DNA of 52,477 bases from an uncultured Anaerolineales bacterium (GCA_903825565.1 CAIKBD010000237.1:1-52477); one strand, 5' to 3'; shown: positions 6,943 through 16,754, counted from the stretch's first letter. Notes: generated from the sequence alone by a model not told the origin. Program-made: numbers and translations.

Positions 6943-9900
6943 ATGACGAAAGCTGAATTTGAGAAAGAGAATGCCGCATTGCGCCGCCGCGTTGCCAAGC
7001 TCGAAAAACAATTGGCAACTTACCGGCAAGAAAAAAGCGAGGAACGTTTTCGCAGTTTATTCGAGTACGCCCCCGTCGCGTACCAATCTCTGGACGAGCA
7101 GGGATGTTTGCTCGATGTCAATCCTGCGTATTGTGAGATGCTCGGTTATCACGCCGAGGAATTGATCGGCAAGAGCTTTGGTGAACTCTGGACGCCGGCG
7201 ACGCGTGCCACCTTTGCTCAAATATTCGATAAACTCAAACAAGAAAATCATACGCACGCCGATTTGCAATTGATGCGCCAAGATGGCACTGTGCTTGCAG
7301 TGATTTTGGATGGCACAATTCAACGCGACGAGCAAGGACGATTTGTTCGCACGCACTGTATCTTGCACGATGTGACGGAACGCAAACATACCGAAGAAAA
7401 ATTGATTGTATCTGAACAATTCGTCCACGCCACCATTGACGCATTGGTAGAACATATCTGTGTCTTGGATGCCGAGGGTAAAATTCTTTTCGTCAATCGA
7501 GCGTGGCGCGAATTTGCGAATACTAATCCGCCCGTGCCGCCGGACTATGCCATCGGCTGTAATTACTTGGATATTTGTGATGCAACCAGCGGTCCCGAAG
7601 CTGAGATTGCCCACGCATTTGCGCGCGGGATCCGGGCGGTCAGAGCGAATGAGTTGGAAGAGTTTTATTTGGAATACCCGTGCTCTTCTCCACAGGAGGA
7701 ACGCTGGTTCATTGGACGCGTCTCGCGTTTTCTCGTCCAAGACACATTGCGCTTTGTCATCTCACACACAAACATCACGGACCGCAAACGCGCCGAGCAC
7801 GCCACCCGCGAATCAGAGCAACGCTTTGCGTCCTTGTTCCGTTCCAATCCTATCGCGGTTGGCATCACACGCAAGCCCAACCTGGAAATTGTCGAGGTGA
7901 ATGATGCCTGGTGCAAATTGACCGGGTACACCCGCGAACAAGCTATCGGTCACACCTCCACCGAGCTTGGATTGGCAACCCCCGAAACGTTGCGCCAAAT
8001 TCGCACACGCTTGGAAGCCGATAACGCCATGCACAATTTCGAGATTTCACTCGTAACCCAGTCGGGCGAAGAACGCCAAGTACTCATCTCAGCCGAACCA
8101 ATCGACCTTGGCGGAGAACCGTGCATCCTCTCCAACTTGCTCGACATCACCGAACGTAAACGCACCGAACAAATTATTCGGGAAACGAATACCAAGCTCG
8201 CGCATGCCCAACGGATTGCGCACATCGGCAGTTGGGAAGACTATATACCCACCGGCGAATTACATTGGTCGGAAGAGATGTACCACATCCTGGGTTTTAC
8301 TCCCAATACGCCGATTAACCTGGCTCAAGCCGCCAGCGTTTTTCCACCCGAGGAACTGGCGCGTTTTCAAAGCGCCATCACAGCGGCAATCCAAAATCAG
8401 GCACCGTACAGCATGGATTATCGCATTGTTCGTCCGGATGGTTCGATAGTGTTCATTCACGACGAAGGCGAGATTGTGCGCGATGAACACGGCAATGCAA
8501 TTTGGATGTACGGCACTACCCAGGACATCACCGAACGCAAACGCGCGGAAGAAAAGGTGCACGAAAGTGAAACCAGATTGCGAGCAGTCCTCGAAAACTC
8601 ACACGACGCAATTGGTGTTCACGTCAATGGGATTTGGGAAATGTGCAACCCAGCGGCGGTGCGCCTCTTTGGTGTTTCGAATCCTAAAGATTTGTTGGGC
8701 AAGCCCATCGTGAATGTAATTACCCCCGATGAACGCGCGCGCATCCGGGATTATGTGCGCCAGCGCATGGAAGGAACCGAGGCACCCACAGCATACCTCA
8801 CCCGCGGCTTGCGTGCCGATGGGACAACTTTTGATATGGAGGTGATGTTATCAAATTTCACCTTGAACGAAAAACTGCACGTTCTGGTCATCTTGCGCGA
8901 TATTACGGAACGCAAACGCGCGGAGCAGGAACTGCGCGAAACACGTGAGCTCTTTCAAAAAATATTCTTCACAAGTCCAATTCCCATCGCCTTGGCACGG
9001 GTCTCGGATCGCACGATTGTGGATGTGAACGCGGCAATGGAAGACCTACTCGGTTACTCACGCACGGAACTGGCTGGCAAGCCGAGCACAAATTTCAACT
9101 ATTGGGCTGATCCGCAAGAACGCCAACGCGCGTTCGAAATTCTTCTCCGCGAGAACACGCTCAATGAGTTCGAGTTTTCGTTCCAGACCAAGACGGGCGT
9201 GCGTGGTCAAGCCATCAATTATACCGAGGTTTTCTACCAAGGTACCGAGAAATATCTTTTATCCATCTTTGTGGACATCACCGCACGCAAGCAAGCCGAA
9301 GCCCAACAGGTCAAACTGGCGGAACGTTTGGAGCTAGCCACCCGTTCGGCGCAAATGGGCATCTGGGACTGGGACATTCAAAATAATGTCGTGGTTTGGG
9401 ATGAGCGAATGTACGAATTGTACGGACACCGTCAAGACGAATTTGTCGGCGCGTATGAAACTTGGTTGAAAGGAGTGCATCCCGATGATCGTGCCGCAAG
9501 CGATCTTGTATCCGAGCGCGCACGGCGCGGCGAAATTGAATACGATACGGAATTTCGCGTTGTCTTGCCTAATGGCTCAGTGCGTTGGCTAAAAGCAAAT
9601 GGTCACGTCTATCGCGATGAACATGGTGTGCCCATACGCATGGTTGGCGTGAATTATGATATCACCGAACGTAAACAAGCCGAGGAGAAACTGCGTGCGA
9701 GCGAAGAAAAATATCGCGGCTTGTTGGAAAGTTTAGATAGCGTCGTCGCTACGATTGATGAAAACGGCAAATTCCTGTACATGAATGATATTGCCGCCCA
9801 ATGGTTGGGAAGCACACCCGACGCATTGATCGGCAAAACGATGGACGAACTTTTTCCCGCGCCGATAGCGTCACAACAATTACAACAAGTGCGTCAAGTC

Positions 9901-11775
9901 ATTCAAGAAAACCAAGGCATGGTTAGCGAAGCCATCAGCTTCGTCCACGGCAAGCCCCGCTGGTTCCGCAATTCACTGCAACCGATTCATGATCAACACG
10001 GACAGGTTACGTATGTGTTGCTCAACTCCACGGATATTCACGAACTCAAAACCGCGCAACAGGACTTGGCAGAACTGAATCGCACGCTGGAAGAACGCAT
10101 CAGACAAGCAACGGCAGAGATTCAAGATTTGTACGACAATGCGCCGACGGGTTATCACTCGCTGGATGCCCAGGGCAAGATTGTCATGATCAACCAAACC
10201 GAGTTGAACTGGTTGGGTTATACCCGCGCCGAGTTGATTGGTCAGCCCTTTGCCAACTTGTTCACTCCCGCCAGTCTGGCTACATTCCAAGCCAATTTCC
10301 CTGGCTTTAAACAACGGGGCTGGGTGCGCGACCTGGAATTTGAATTAATCCGCAAGGATAACTCGACCTTTCCAGTGCTGGTCAGCGCCACAGCCATTCA
10401 AGATCAAGACGGCAACTATGTGATGAGCCGCACCACAGTGGTTGACATCACCGAGCGCAAAAAAGCCGAAGAAACCATGCGCCGCGCCAACCAAGAAATG
10501 GAACGCGCCATGCGCTTGAAAGATGAATTTATGGCGGGGATGAGCCATGAACTACGCACCCCGCTCAACGCCATCCTCGGTTTATCCGAAACCTTGAATG
10601 AACAAATCCTGGGTCCGCTCAACGATCATCAACTCACTTCGATCCAACTCATCGAGTCTAGCGGCAGACATTTGCTCGCGCTGCTCAACGATATCCTCGA
10701 TCTCTCCAAGATCGAAGCCGGCGCAGTTACTTTGGACATTGAGCCGGTAAATGTTCCATCCATCTGCGACATCAGCCAAGTTTTCATCAAGCAGATGGCG
10801 CACAAGAAACGCATCCAGGTATCCGCAAATCTCGATCCCAAAGTGGAATGGATTACAGCCGATGAACGCCGGCTTAAACAAATGTTGGTGAATCTGCTGA
10901 CGAATGCCGTCAAGTTTACTCTCGAAGGTGGACAGGTTGAATTGCGCGTGACCGGGGACGTGGAAAATAAAATCGTCCAGTTTTGCGTGCGCGACACCGG
11001 CATCGGGATCGCACCCGAGGATTTACAGCATCTGTTCAAACCGTTTGTCCAAGTGGACAGCAGTTTAACGCGTACGCAAGAAGGCACGGGATTGGGCTTG
11101 GCGCTAGTTGCACGGATGGCAGAAATGCATGGCGGCAGTGTCGCAGTCGAAAGCGAATTGGGCAAAGGGAGTTGCTTTACAATCCAGTTACCTTGGTCGC
11201 CAGCGATGCAAATTCATTCGGGCATCAAACCGGGCAAAGCCGAGTTGGCGCCCGTTGTGGCGGAATCGCTTGCGTCGGTCCCGAATGCCCGGTCACCGTT
11301 GATTTTGATCGTCGAAGACAACGAGACCAACATCACGATGCTGAGCATGAATCTTGAATCGCGGGGCTATCGGCTCGCCATCGCCCAGCATGGCGCCCAA
11401 GCGCTCGAAATGATCCAAGCCGAACGCCCCGCGCTCATTTTGATGGACTTGCAAATGCCCGTGCTCGATGGATTGGAAGCGACTCGCCGTTTGCGCCGGA
11501 ATCCCGATCCCGCGATTGCCGACATCCCAGTGATTGCCCTAACCGCGCTGGCGATGCCGGGCGACCGCGAACGCGCCATGGCGGCAGGCGCGAGCGGCTA
11601 CCTGAGCAAGCCGGTCAACCTCAAACAATTGAGTGAGTTGATCAATCGCTATCTCAAAGTCGAATACAATAAAACTCGGCACGCAAGGCGCATCTACCTG
11701 CGTCTCAATTCAGGTCTAGCCGTCGGGAAATTCTTTTTTGAATTGCGCGACGCGTTCCGCCGCAATGCTTCCTAG
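6943..11775 (+). CDS. Soluble hybrid histidine kinase with nine PAS domains and a receiver
   Basis: This is a 1610-residue sensor kinase with no membrane segment. It opens with a coiled coil (residues 3-30). Nine PAS/PAC units of about 120 residues follow; eight end in a recognisable linker of the DITERK type and one in DIHELK, at about 143, 279, 401, 527, 653, 778, 906, 1030 and 1168. HisKA follows with His 1202 in SHELRTPL. The ATPase domain has its N box near 1315 (NLLTNAVKF), DTGIGI near 1350 and GTGLGL near 1381. The receiver domain (about 1452-1572) has acidic VEDNE, phosphoacceptor Asp 1502 in ILMDLQMP and Lys in SKPV. I start at ATG 6943, although ATG 6940 is equally possible. The last 38 or so residues look unlike a receiver tail, and the gene end overlaps the opposing aldolase gene by 60 bases. 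No output regulator gene is adjacent, and the signal is unknown. Confidence 0.93.
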   Translation: MTKAEFEKENAALRRRVAKLEKQLATYRQEKSEERFRSLFEYAPVAYQSLDEQGCLLDVNPAYCEMLGYHAEELIGKSFGELWTPATRATFAQIFDKLKQENHTHADLQLMRQDGTVLAVILDGTIQRDEQGRFVRTHCILHDVTERKHTEEKLIVSEQFVHATIDALVEHICVLDAEGKILFVNRAWREFANTNPPVPPDYAIGCNYLDICDATSGPEAEIAHAFARGIRAVRANELEEFYLEYPCSSPQEERWFIGRVSRFLVQDTLRFVISHTNITDRKRAEHATRESEQRFASLFRSNPIAVGITRKPNLEIVEVNDAWCKLTGYTREQAIGHTSTELGLATPETLRQIRTRLEADNAMHNFEISLVTQSGEERQVLISAEPIDLGGEPCILSNLLDITERKRTEQIIRETNTKLAHAQRIAHIGSWEDYIPTGELHWSEEMYHILGFTPNTPINLAQAASVFPPEELARFQSAITAAIQNQAPYSMDYRIVRPDGSIVFIHDEGEIVRDEHGNAIWMYGTTQDITERKRAEEKVHESETRLRAVLENSHDAIGVHVNGIWEMCNPAAVRLFGVSNPKDLLGKPIVNVITPDERARIRDYVRQRMEGTEAPTAYLTRGLRADGTTFDMEVMLSNFTLNEKLHVLVILRDITERKRAEQELRETRELFQKIFFTSPIPIALARVSDRTIVDVNAAMEDLLGYSRTELAGKPSTNFNYWADPQERQRAFEILLRENTLNEFEFSFQTKTGVRGQAINYTEVFYQGTEKYLLSIFVDITARKQAEAQQVKLAERLELATRSAQMGIWDWDIQNNVVVWDERMYELYGHRQDEFVGAYETWLKGVHPDDRAASDLVSERARRGEIEYDTEFRVVLPNGSVRWLKANGHVYRDEHGVPIRMVGVNYDITERKQAEEKLRASEEKYRGLLESLDSVVATIDENGKFLYMNDIAAQWLGSTPDALIGKTMDELFPAPIASQQLQQVRQVIQENQGMVSEAISFVHGKPRWFRNSLQPIHDQHGQVTYVLLNSTDIHELKTAQQDLAELNRTLEERIRQATAEIQDLYDNAPTGYHSLDAQGKIVMINQTELNWLGYTRAELIGQPFANLFTPASLATFQANFPGFKQRGWVRDLEFELIRKDNSTFPVLVSATAIQDQDGNYVMSRTTVVDITERKKAEETMRRANQEMERAMRLKDEFMAGMSHELRTPLNAILGLSETLNEQILGPLNDHQLTSIQLIESSGRHLLALLNDILDLSKIEAGAVTLDIEPVNVPSICDISQVFIKQMAHKKRIQVSANLDPKVEWITADERRLKQMLVNLLTNAVKFTLEGGQVELRVTGDVENKIVQFCVRDTGIGIAPEDLQHLFKPFVQVDSSLTRTQEGTGLGLALVARMAEMHGGSVAVESELGKGSCFTIQLPWSPAMQIHSGIKPGKAELAPVVAESLASVPNARSPLILIVEDNETNITMLSMNLESRGYRLAIAQHGAQALEMIQAERPALILMDLQMPVLDGLEATRRLRRNPDPAIADIPVIALTALAMPGDRERAMAAGASGYLSKPVNLKQLSELINRYLKVEYNKTRHARRIYLRLNSGLAVGKFFFELRDAFRRNAS

Positions 11776-12504
11776 CGCCGAACCATCCGCCATCAACAAC
11801 ACCAGTTGATAACCGCGCTTGTAGAGATCGCTCGCTTGTTGCCAACTGCCCGAAATCGTTGCCAGTGCTTTGCCACTTGCAAAAACTTTTTTCTCAATGC
11901 CCGCAATGACTTGCTGCACTTGGGGGACATTCGGATTGGCAAAGTGTCCGAGCGAAGTAGACAAATCCATCGGTCCGATAAAAATTCCGTCGAGACCTTC
12001 AACGGTGAGAATCTCGTCCAGGTTCGCCGCTGCTTCCGGCGTTTCGACGGCAGTCATGATGAAAATTTCATCGTTCGCACGCGTCAAATAATTCATGATA
12101 TTTTGTCCATACCCTGCCGCGCGCGGACTGCCGGCGATCCCGCGAATACCGAGCGGCGGATATTTGCACGCGCGCACGGCGGCTTCCGCTTCGGCTTTCG
12201 TGTTGACGTACGGAATCAGCAAGCCGTACGCACCGGCATCCAGGATGCGCTTGATGGCAACGAAATCGTTCCAGGGTGCGCGCACAAACGGCACCGCATT
12301 CGTGCCATTCAAGGGCTGGCACTGGGCGATGAGCGAAAGCACATCGCTCGGACCATGCTCCATGTCAATCATCACGAAATCGAAACCGGCGCGCGCCATG
12401 ATTTCCGCCGACAGCGGGCTGGCGATTTGCGACCATGCGCCCGATACTTTTTTGCCTTGCTTGACCAATCGCTTGACGCGATTTTCAAAAACCGGTGTTG
12501 CCAT
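11716..12504 (-). CDS. HpcH/HpaI-family 2-keto-3-deoxy acid aldolase
   Basis: This 262-residue class II, metal-dependent pyruvate aldolase would cleave a 2-keto-3-deoxy sugar acid or related 4-hydroxy-2-keto acid to pyruvate (or a homologue) and an aldehyde. Catalytic and metal residues are visible at H50 (IDMEHGP), R75 (FVRAPWND), E154 (TAVETPEA) and D180 (GPMDLSTS). Their spacing of 25, 79 and 26 matches HpaI. The RGIAGSPRAAGYG loop is also present. The start is ATG 12504 (MATPVFENRV); the longer frame would overlap the upstream aldolase. It is the last gene of the long minus-strand cluster, 25 bases after the class II aldolase. Confidence 0.9.
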   Translation of the reverse strand: MATPVFENRVKRLVKQGKKVSGAWSQIASPLSAEIMARAGFDFVMIDMEHGPSDVLSLIAQCQPLNGTNAVPFVRAPWNDFVAIKRILDAGAYGLLIPYVNTKAEAEAAVRACKYPPLGIRGIAGSPRAAGYGQNIMNYLTRANDEIFIMTAVETPEAAANLDEILTVEGLDGIFIGPMDLSTSLGHFANPNVPQVQQVIAGIEKKVFASGKALATISGSWQQASDLYKRGYQLVLLMADGSALGSIAAERVAQFKKEFPDG

Positions 12505-12529
12505 TTTAATTTTTTCCTTTTCTGTTTTT

Positions 12530-13375
12530 TTATGCTTTGCCAACCGAGCCGAACAATTCGAGTTTTTCCGCGACGACGATTTGCATCGCCTGAATCGCCT
12601 CATGCATCAAATCCATCAAGTCGGGCGTCTTGGGTAACTGCAATTTTGTCTTGAGCGATTCGATGTAAGCGCCACGCACTTCGGTGTTGACGTTGAATTT
12701 TCGCACGCCAAGTTCAACCGAACGGCGCACCATTTCGCGCGGCAAACCGGACGCGCCGTGCAAGACAAGCGGCACGCTCACCGCATCGCGAATCGCCGCG
12801 AGCCGGGCGAAATCGAGTTTGGGTTCGCCGTGATACTTGCCGTGCATGTTGCCGATGCACACGGCGAGCGCATCAATCCCCGTTTGCGCGACAAATTCGT
12901 GTGCTTGACCTGGGTCGGTGAGTTTCGCTTCGTACTCGGCAATCGTCAAGCCATCCTCCGTGCCCGCGAGTCGTCCCAACTCGGCTTCGACAAAGCCGAG
13001 TCGCGCGTGCGTGAGTTCGACCATCGCGCGCGTGAATTGCACGTTCGCCGCGTACGCGAGATGCGAACCGTCCGCCATAATCGAATTCATCCCCGCATTC
13101 AGCGCGAAACGAATCGCATCCGCTGACGTGCTGTGATCGAGATGCACCGCCACCGGCACACTCGCATCGCGCGCGGCTTGGAGAGATAACGCGACGAGTG
13201 CCGCGCCGCCATACTCGAATGCGCTCGGATGCATTTGCAGAATCGCCGGACTGTGCGCGGCTTGCGCGGCGTTCACCACCGCGAGCGCGCCTTCGAGATT
13301 GTAGACGTTGAACGCGCCGAGGGCGTAATTATTTTTTTGCGCGTCGTGCAGTAAATCCAGAGTTGAAGTAAGCAT
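12530..13375 (-). CDS. Class II (zinc) ketose-bisphosphate aldolase, GatY/KbaY-like
   Basis: This 281-residue TIM-barrel aldolase would cleave a phosphorylated ketose or keto acid. Catalytic D80 and zinc ligand H81 lie in VHLDH. The other two zinc ligands are H178 in IGNMHGKYHGEP and H206 in LVLHGASGLP. The phosphate-binding NVNT is at 228-231. Intervals H81-H178 (97) and H178-H206 (28) equal those of tagatose-1,6-bisphosphate aldolases. It follows the four-carbon-acid-sugar kinase, so its substrate is probably that kinase's product, not a normal hexose bisphosphate. No good SD is visible before ATG 13375; a repeat hairpin fills the gap. Confidence 0.9.
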   Translation of the reverse strand: MLTSTLDLLHDAQKNNYALGAFNVYNLEGALAVVNAAQAAHSPAILQMHPSAFEYGGAALVALSLQAARDASVPVAVHLDHSTSADAIRFALNAGMNSIMADGSHLAYAANVQFTRAMVELTHARLGFVEAELGRLAGTEDGLTIAEYEAKLTDPGQAHEFVAQTGIDALAVCIGNMHGKYHGEPKLDFARLAAIRDAVSVPLVLHGASGLPREMVRRSVELGVRKFNVNTEVRGAYIESLKTKLQLPKTPDLMDLMHEAIQAMQIVVAEKLELFGSVGKA

Positions 13376-13386
13376 TTGTTTTTTAT

Positions 13387-13443
13387 GGGACGCAGATGGA
13401 CGCGGATTTTTAATTCTGCGTTCGTCTGCGTTTGTCTGCGTCC
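13387..13443. repeat. Hairpin built of 10-bp repeats (TCTGCGTnnn family)
   Basis: TCTGCG occurs at 13415, 13425 and 13435 with an exact 10-base period. Its complement ACGCAGA/ACGCGGA occurs on the left arm with the same period. The element fills the kinase-aldolase gap. A second member is at 45079-45148. Confidence 0.8.
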
Positions 13444-14825
13444 TATTTCATTCCGTTCACAATTTCTGCTAAAGAATTCGGTGTGCCCACATTGCCGGGA
13501 AAAACAATGTAATCCAATCCTGGGTAGCGGCTTTCGTCGCCCAGTCGCCACACGGGCACACCCGGTAAAATCTGTCCGCGAATCATCGCGCGTTTGACGT
13601 TCAACCCTTTCGTCGCCACGTCGCTCGACGTGATGCCGCCTTTGGCAATGAGATAACGCGGCATCACCGTAAGGCGATGCAAAATTTCAATCAAGCCATC
13701 GGACACGCGCTGACCAATCGTGAGCGATGCTTCGGCGTCACTTACCGTCACGAGTTGACGACTCGTGTAGATCACCACATCCTGGTTTTGTTGCATCGCA
13801 TTTTCCGCACTCGCCGCCACGCGCGCGATTTCATTTGCGCGGCGCGCATCGAGCAACGCATCCACGCTGATTTCGACGCCGGCGATTTTCGTTTGCGCGA
13901 GCAGTGCTTCGACTTGGGCTGTTGTTTTCGGCACGTACGAACCAACGACAACGAGACCGCCGCCCGACTGCGGCAATTGCAAATCGGCTTTCGTCAACAG
14001 CGCACGCGGCTCGATGCCCGCGCGCACGCGCACGAACGATGCGGCGGTGCGATACAAAAATCGTTTGCCTTGCGCTTCGGCAAGCAACAGCCCTGCGACA
14101 AACACTTCCATATCGCGATAACTCGCCGCGTTCACCGCGCACATTTGCCCGCGCGAAATCGCCATCAATTTTTCGGCGACGCGATGCGGTCCACCGACAC
14201 GCAAATCGTCAATCGTAATCGCGGCGACGTGATCGGCGCGCACACGTCCGCCGGTTTTCTCTTCGACCCACTCGCGCAAATTCGACGCGCGATAACCGAA
14301 CGCGCTGTCGCGCGCGAACGGCGTCTCGCCGGCGGGCACAAGCTTGTCACCCTCGGCGACGTAATGCACATCGCCAATCGTGTAGCGTCCGCCTTCGAGG
14401 AAAAACGGAATGATGAGCCAGCCATCAAAAGTTTGGTCGAGCGCATTCGCGAGTGCATCCACCTCGCCGGGAAAATGTCCGCGCAAAGTCGAGTCACTGC
14501 GACTCACGACGACGAAATCACGTTGCGCTTGTTGCGATGCTTGGCGCAGGTTGCGCGCGATTTCGGCGTTCATCGCTTGCGCGCCGGGCAAGGGCAAACT
14601 GCGCGAGTTGGTCAAAATGTACAAGCACAGCAAATCGTTTGCGAGTTCGGCGCGCAAGGTTTCGACCGACCACTCGGTGAGCACGGGAATGCTGTGCACG
14701 GTTTGCGTGCCGGTTGGATCGTCGTCGAGCACGACGACTTTGCGACCGCTTACGCGAACCTGGGATTGAATCTCCGGCAAAAGATTCGTTTGCCATTCGA
14801 CCGGGAGAGATGTGATGCGATCCAT
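13443..14825 (-). CDS. Four-carbon acid sugar kinase family protein (DUF1537)
   Basis: This 460-residue ATP-dependent kinase belongs to the family that phosphorylates tetronates and 2-keto-tetronates (DtnK/OtnK types). The N-terminal domain carries the signature DDDPTGTQTVH at 34-44 and SRSDSTLRGHFPGE near 115. The C-terminal nucleotide-binding domain carries AKGGITSSDVATKGL near 405. Its length is normal for the family. The start is ATG 14825 after AAAGGG. The aldolase gene directly downstream suggests phosphorylation followed by aldol cleavage of a sugar acid. The exact acid cannot be inferred from sequence. Confidence 0.9.
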   Translation of the reverse strand: MDRITSLPVEWQTNLLPEIQSQVRVSGRKVVVLDDDPTGTQTVHSIPVLTEWSVETLRAELANDLLCLYILTNSRSLPLPGAQAMNAEIARNLRQASQQAQRDFVVVSRSDSTLRGHFPGEVDALANALDQTFDGWLIIPFFLEGGRYTIGDVHYVAEGDKLVPAGETPFARDSAFGYRASNLREWVEEKTGGRVRADHVAAITIDDLRVGGPHRVAEKLMAISRGQMCAVNAASYRDMEVFVAGLLLAEAQGKRFLYRTAASFVRVRAGIEPRALLTKADLQLPQSGGGLVVVGSYVPKTTAQVEALLAQTKIAGVEISVDALLDARRANEIARVAASAENAMQQNQDVVIYTSRQLVTVSDAEASLTIGQRVSDGLIEILHRLTVMPRYLIAKGGITSSDVATKGLNVKRAMIRGQILPGVPVWRLGDESRYPGLDYIVFPGNVGTPNSLAEIVNGMK

Positions 14826-14843
14826 AATTTGCCCTTTTACAAA

Positions 14844-14874
14844 GCGAAGCAATCCTCTTCGGGGATTGCTTCGC
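14844..14874. repeat. Intergenic 12-bp perfect stem hairpin
   Basis: GCGAAGCAATCC at 14844-14855 pairs with 14863-14874 around a 7-base loop. It sits in the 57-base cupin-kinase gap. Confidence 0.8.
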
Positions 14875-14882
14875 GATCATCG

Positions 14883-15545
14883 CTAATTGCGTTTGGCGGT
14901 TTTCTGGGACGGTTTTTTCGACGCAGATTTTTTCGCTGGCGCTTTTTTCTTGCGGACGAGTTTATCGTACAATTGTTTTTCAACCTCGGCAAAATTTGCC
15001 GGTTTGATCATCTTGCCGGAATCATCGGCGTGAAAACCGAGCGCGGCGGCTTGTTCCAAAACCTGGGTGCCCCAGTACGGGTCTTTGAACCGAAATTGTT
15101 CATGCGGCTCAAGCACCGCAAACATCAGCGCTTCTTCCTTGCCTACATTTTCGAACGAACGCCATTTGCCCGGCGGGCACGAAATCATGTCCCAGGGACC
15201 GAGCACGGCACTGCCCTGGATCGTGCCATCTGCATCATCGCCCCAGTAAAACTTCCACTTGCCGGTGAGCGGCATGAACAATTCGATATAATCGTGCGTG
15301 TGCCACGCCGGACCGCACTTGGGTTGCGCGGTGAACATGCCAATTTGGAATTTGTGCTCGCCCGTGAGCGACGGTTTGATGTTCGGGTTTTCGCTCGCCG
15401 TGTCGCCGATGATGGCATAATTGACACGCTGGTGGCGCGGCAAAACACTATCAATAAACATCAGCGGAATCGGGCGTTTTTTGGCATCCTTGAAACGCAC
15501 GACGCGCTTGAGCATTTCTTCGTTCGTTAATTTCGGGTGTTCCAC
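14883..15545 (-). CDS. Cupin-domain protein with lysine-rich tail
   Basis: This is a 220-residue single-cupin protein. Motif 1 is intact: H82, H84 and E88 in AWHTHDYIELFMPLTGKW. In motif 2 (GPWDMISCPPGKWRSFEN) the usual metal-binding His is a Trp at 128, so metal binding would be three-coordinate or absent. The last 25 residues are a basic Lys/Ala/Ser tail. The start is GTG 15545 after GGAGGG. Such cupins can be sugar isomerases, dioxygenases or ligand sensors. Between the UroD-like gene and the sugar-acid kinase it is probably a small sugar-modifying enzyme, but that is a guess. Confidence 0.8.
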   Translation of the reverse strand: MEHPKLTNEEMLKRVVRFKDAKKRPIPLMFIDSVLPRHQRVNYAIIGDTASENPNIKPSLTGEHKFQIGMFTAQPKCGPAWHTHDYIELFMPLTGKWKFYWGDDADGTIQGSAVLGPWDMISCPPGKWRSFENVGKEEALMFAVLEPHEQFRFKDPYWGTQVLEQAAALGFHADDSGKMIKPANFAEVEKQLYDKLVRKKKAPAKKSASKKPSQKTAKRN

Positions 15546-15588
15546 TTATCCCTCCATGAGATAAAAAATATTTTTCCACGTGTGTGGA

Positions 15589-16725
15589 TCAGATTTTTTC
15601 CTGCGCCGTATCGAACAACGCGACGACGTTCGCGGGCGGAATATCAATGTTGATGTTGTGGCACGGCGCGAGGATGAATCCGCCGTCCGTGCCCAAATCG
15701 CCGATGCGTTTTCGAACTTCTTTACGCACGCCCTCGACCGTCGCGTTCGGCAAAACTTGTTGCACGTCAATCGAGCCGTGAAAACAAATTTGCTTGCCGA
15801 ATTTTTCCTTGAGCGCGCGCGTATCTGCGAGACCTTTGACGACGGTTTGAATCGGGTTGAGAATGTCCACGCCGATTTCAATGAGGTCGGGAATGATCGG
15901 CGCAATCGCGCCGTCGCAGTGCATCAACACCTTGACGTTCGCCGTGTTCTTGATCGTTTCGATTTGCGATTTCAAGTACGGCTTGATGAACGCGCGGAAC
16001 ATTTTCGGCGAGACCATCAACGAATTTTGCGTGCCTTGATCGTCGGTGATGACGACGACCTGGATGTACTCGCCGATTGTTTTCAAATAGTGATAGTACA
16101 TCTCATTGATCGTTGCGGACAGTTTGTTCAATAGCGCGTGTGCCAAGTCGGGGTTGAGCGCGAAATCGGTAAAGAGCTTGTCGTATCCGCGCAACTGTGA
16201 CGACGTTTGCAGAATGCCGACCTTGATGCCATCGCCGCCAACGACGTACTGCGTGTTCTCGGACAACTGCTTGGCTTGCTCACGCAATCCAGCGAACATC
16301 GCGGGATTGTTGGCGGGGGGCCAATCGAAAGCGTTCACATCCGCAATCGTCAAATCTTCTTTGCCGAGCGGTTGCGCGTGAATCGCAAAATAATTTCCAA
16401 CGTCCGTCCACTTGTGCGGCGTGTGCCACATGTCCACGTACCCCGGCACGCCATCAATCGTCACGTCGGTCACGCCGACCCAGTGCGGGACGATCCAACG
16501 AAAATCAATGCCGAGTCGCTGGCATAGGGCTTGATCGAGCACGACGTTCTGCGCCATGCGATCCAAAATTTTACTGCCATCGTGCATCGGCACATCAGGC
16601 AAATACTCGCGCAATTTTACGTACGCATTGCGATGGAACGAGCCGATGTGTTTGCCGTAATCAATCAGCACGCGGTCGGTGGGTTGATGATTCATCGCCG
16701 CGTGAAAACGTTCGCGTGGATTCAT
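15589..16725 (-). CDS. Uroporphyrinogen-decarboxylase-fold protein (MtaA-like)
   Basis: This 378-residue TIM-barrel protein is of the UroD / corrinoid-methyltransferase superfamily, starting MNPRERFHAAMNHQPTDRV as these proteins do. His 269-Cys 270 (LMHCDGA) and Cys 355 (APCHNINIDIPPANV) sit where methyltransferase members bind zinc, and IEIGVDILNPIQ is conserved. The arginines expected in a true heme-pathway decarboxylase are not evident, and no corrinoid-protein gene is nearby. Members of this family are common in sugar clusters of Chloroflexota with no proven role. Demethylation of an O-methyl sugar, together with the MetE-like protein at 38072, is one possibility. Confidence 0.82.
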   Translation of the reverse strand: MNPRERFHAAMNHQPTDRVLIDYGKHIGSFHRNAYVKLREYLPDVPMHDGSKILDRMAQNVVLDQALCQRLGIDFRWIVPHWVGVTDVTIDGVPGYVDMWHTPHKWTDVGNYFAIHAQPLGKEDLTIADVNAFDWPPANNPAMFAGLREQAKQLSENTQYVVGGDGIKVGILQTSSQLRGYDKLFTDFALNPDLAHALLNKLSATINEMYYHYLKTIGEYIQVVVITDDQGTQNSLMVSPKMFRAFIKPYLKSQIETIKNTANVKVLMHCDGAIAPIIPDLIEIGVDILNPIQTVVKGLADTRALKEKFGKQICFHGSIDVQQVLPNATVEGVRKEVRKRIGDLGTDGGFILAPCHNINIDIPPANVVALFDTAQEKI

Positions 16726-16754
16726 AATTCCTCAAGACGACCACTGACGACCGA

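Noticed and set aside
13677-15530. A 617-codon plus-strand open frame
   Set aside because: It lies antisense to the four-carbon-acid kinase and cupin genes, crosses their intergenic hairpin and has no domain-like sequence.
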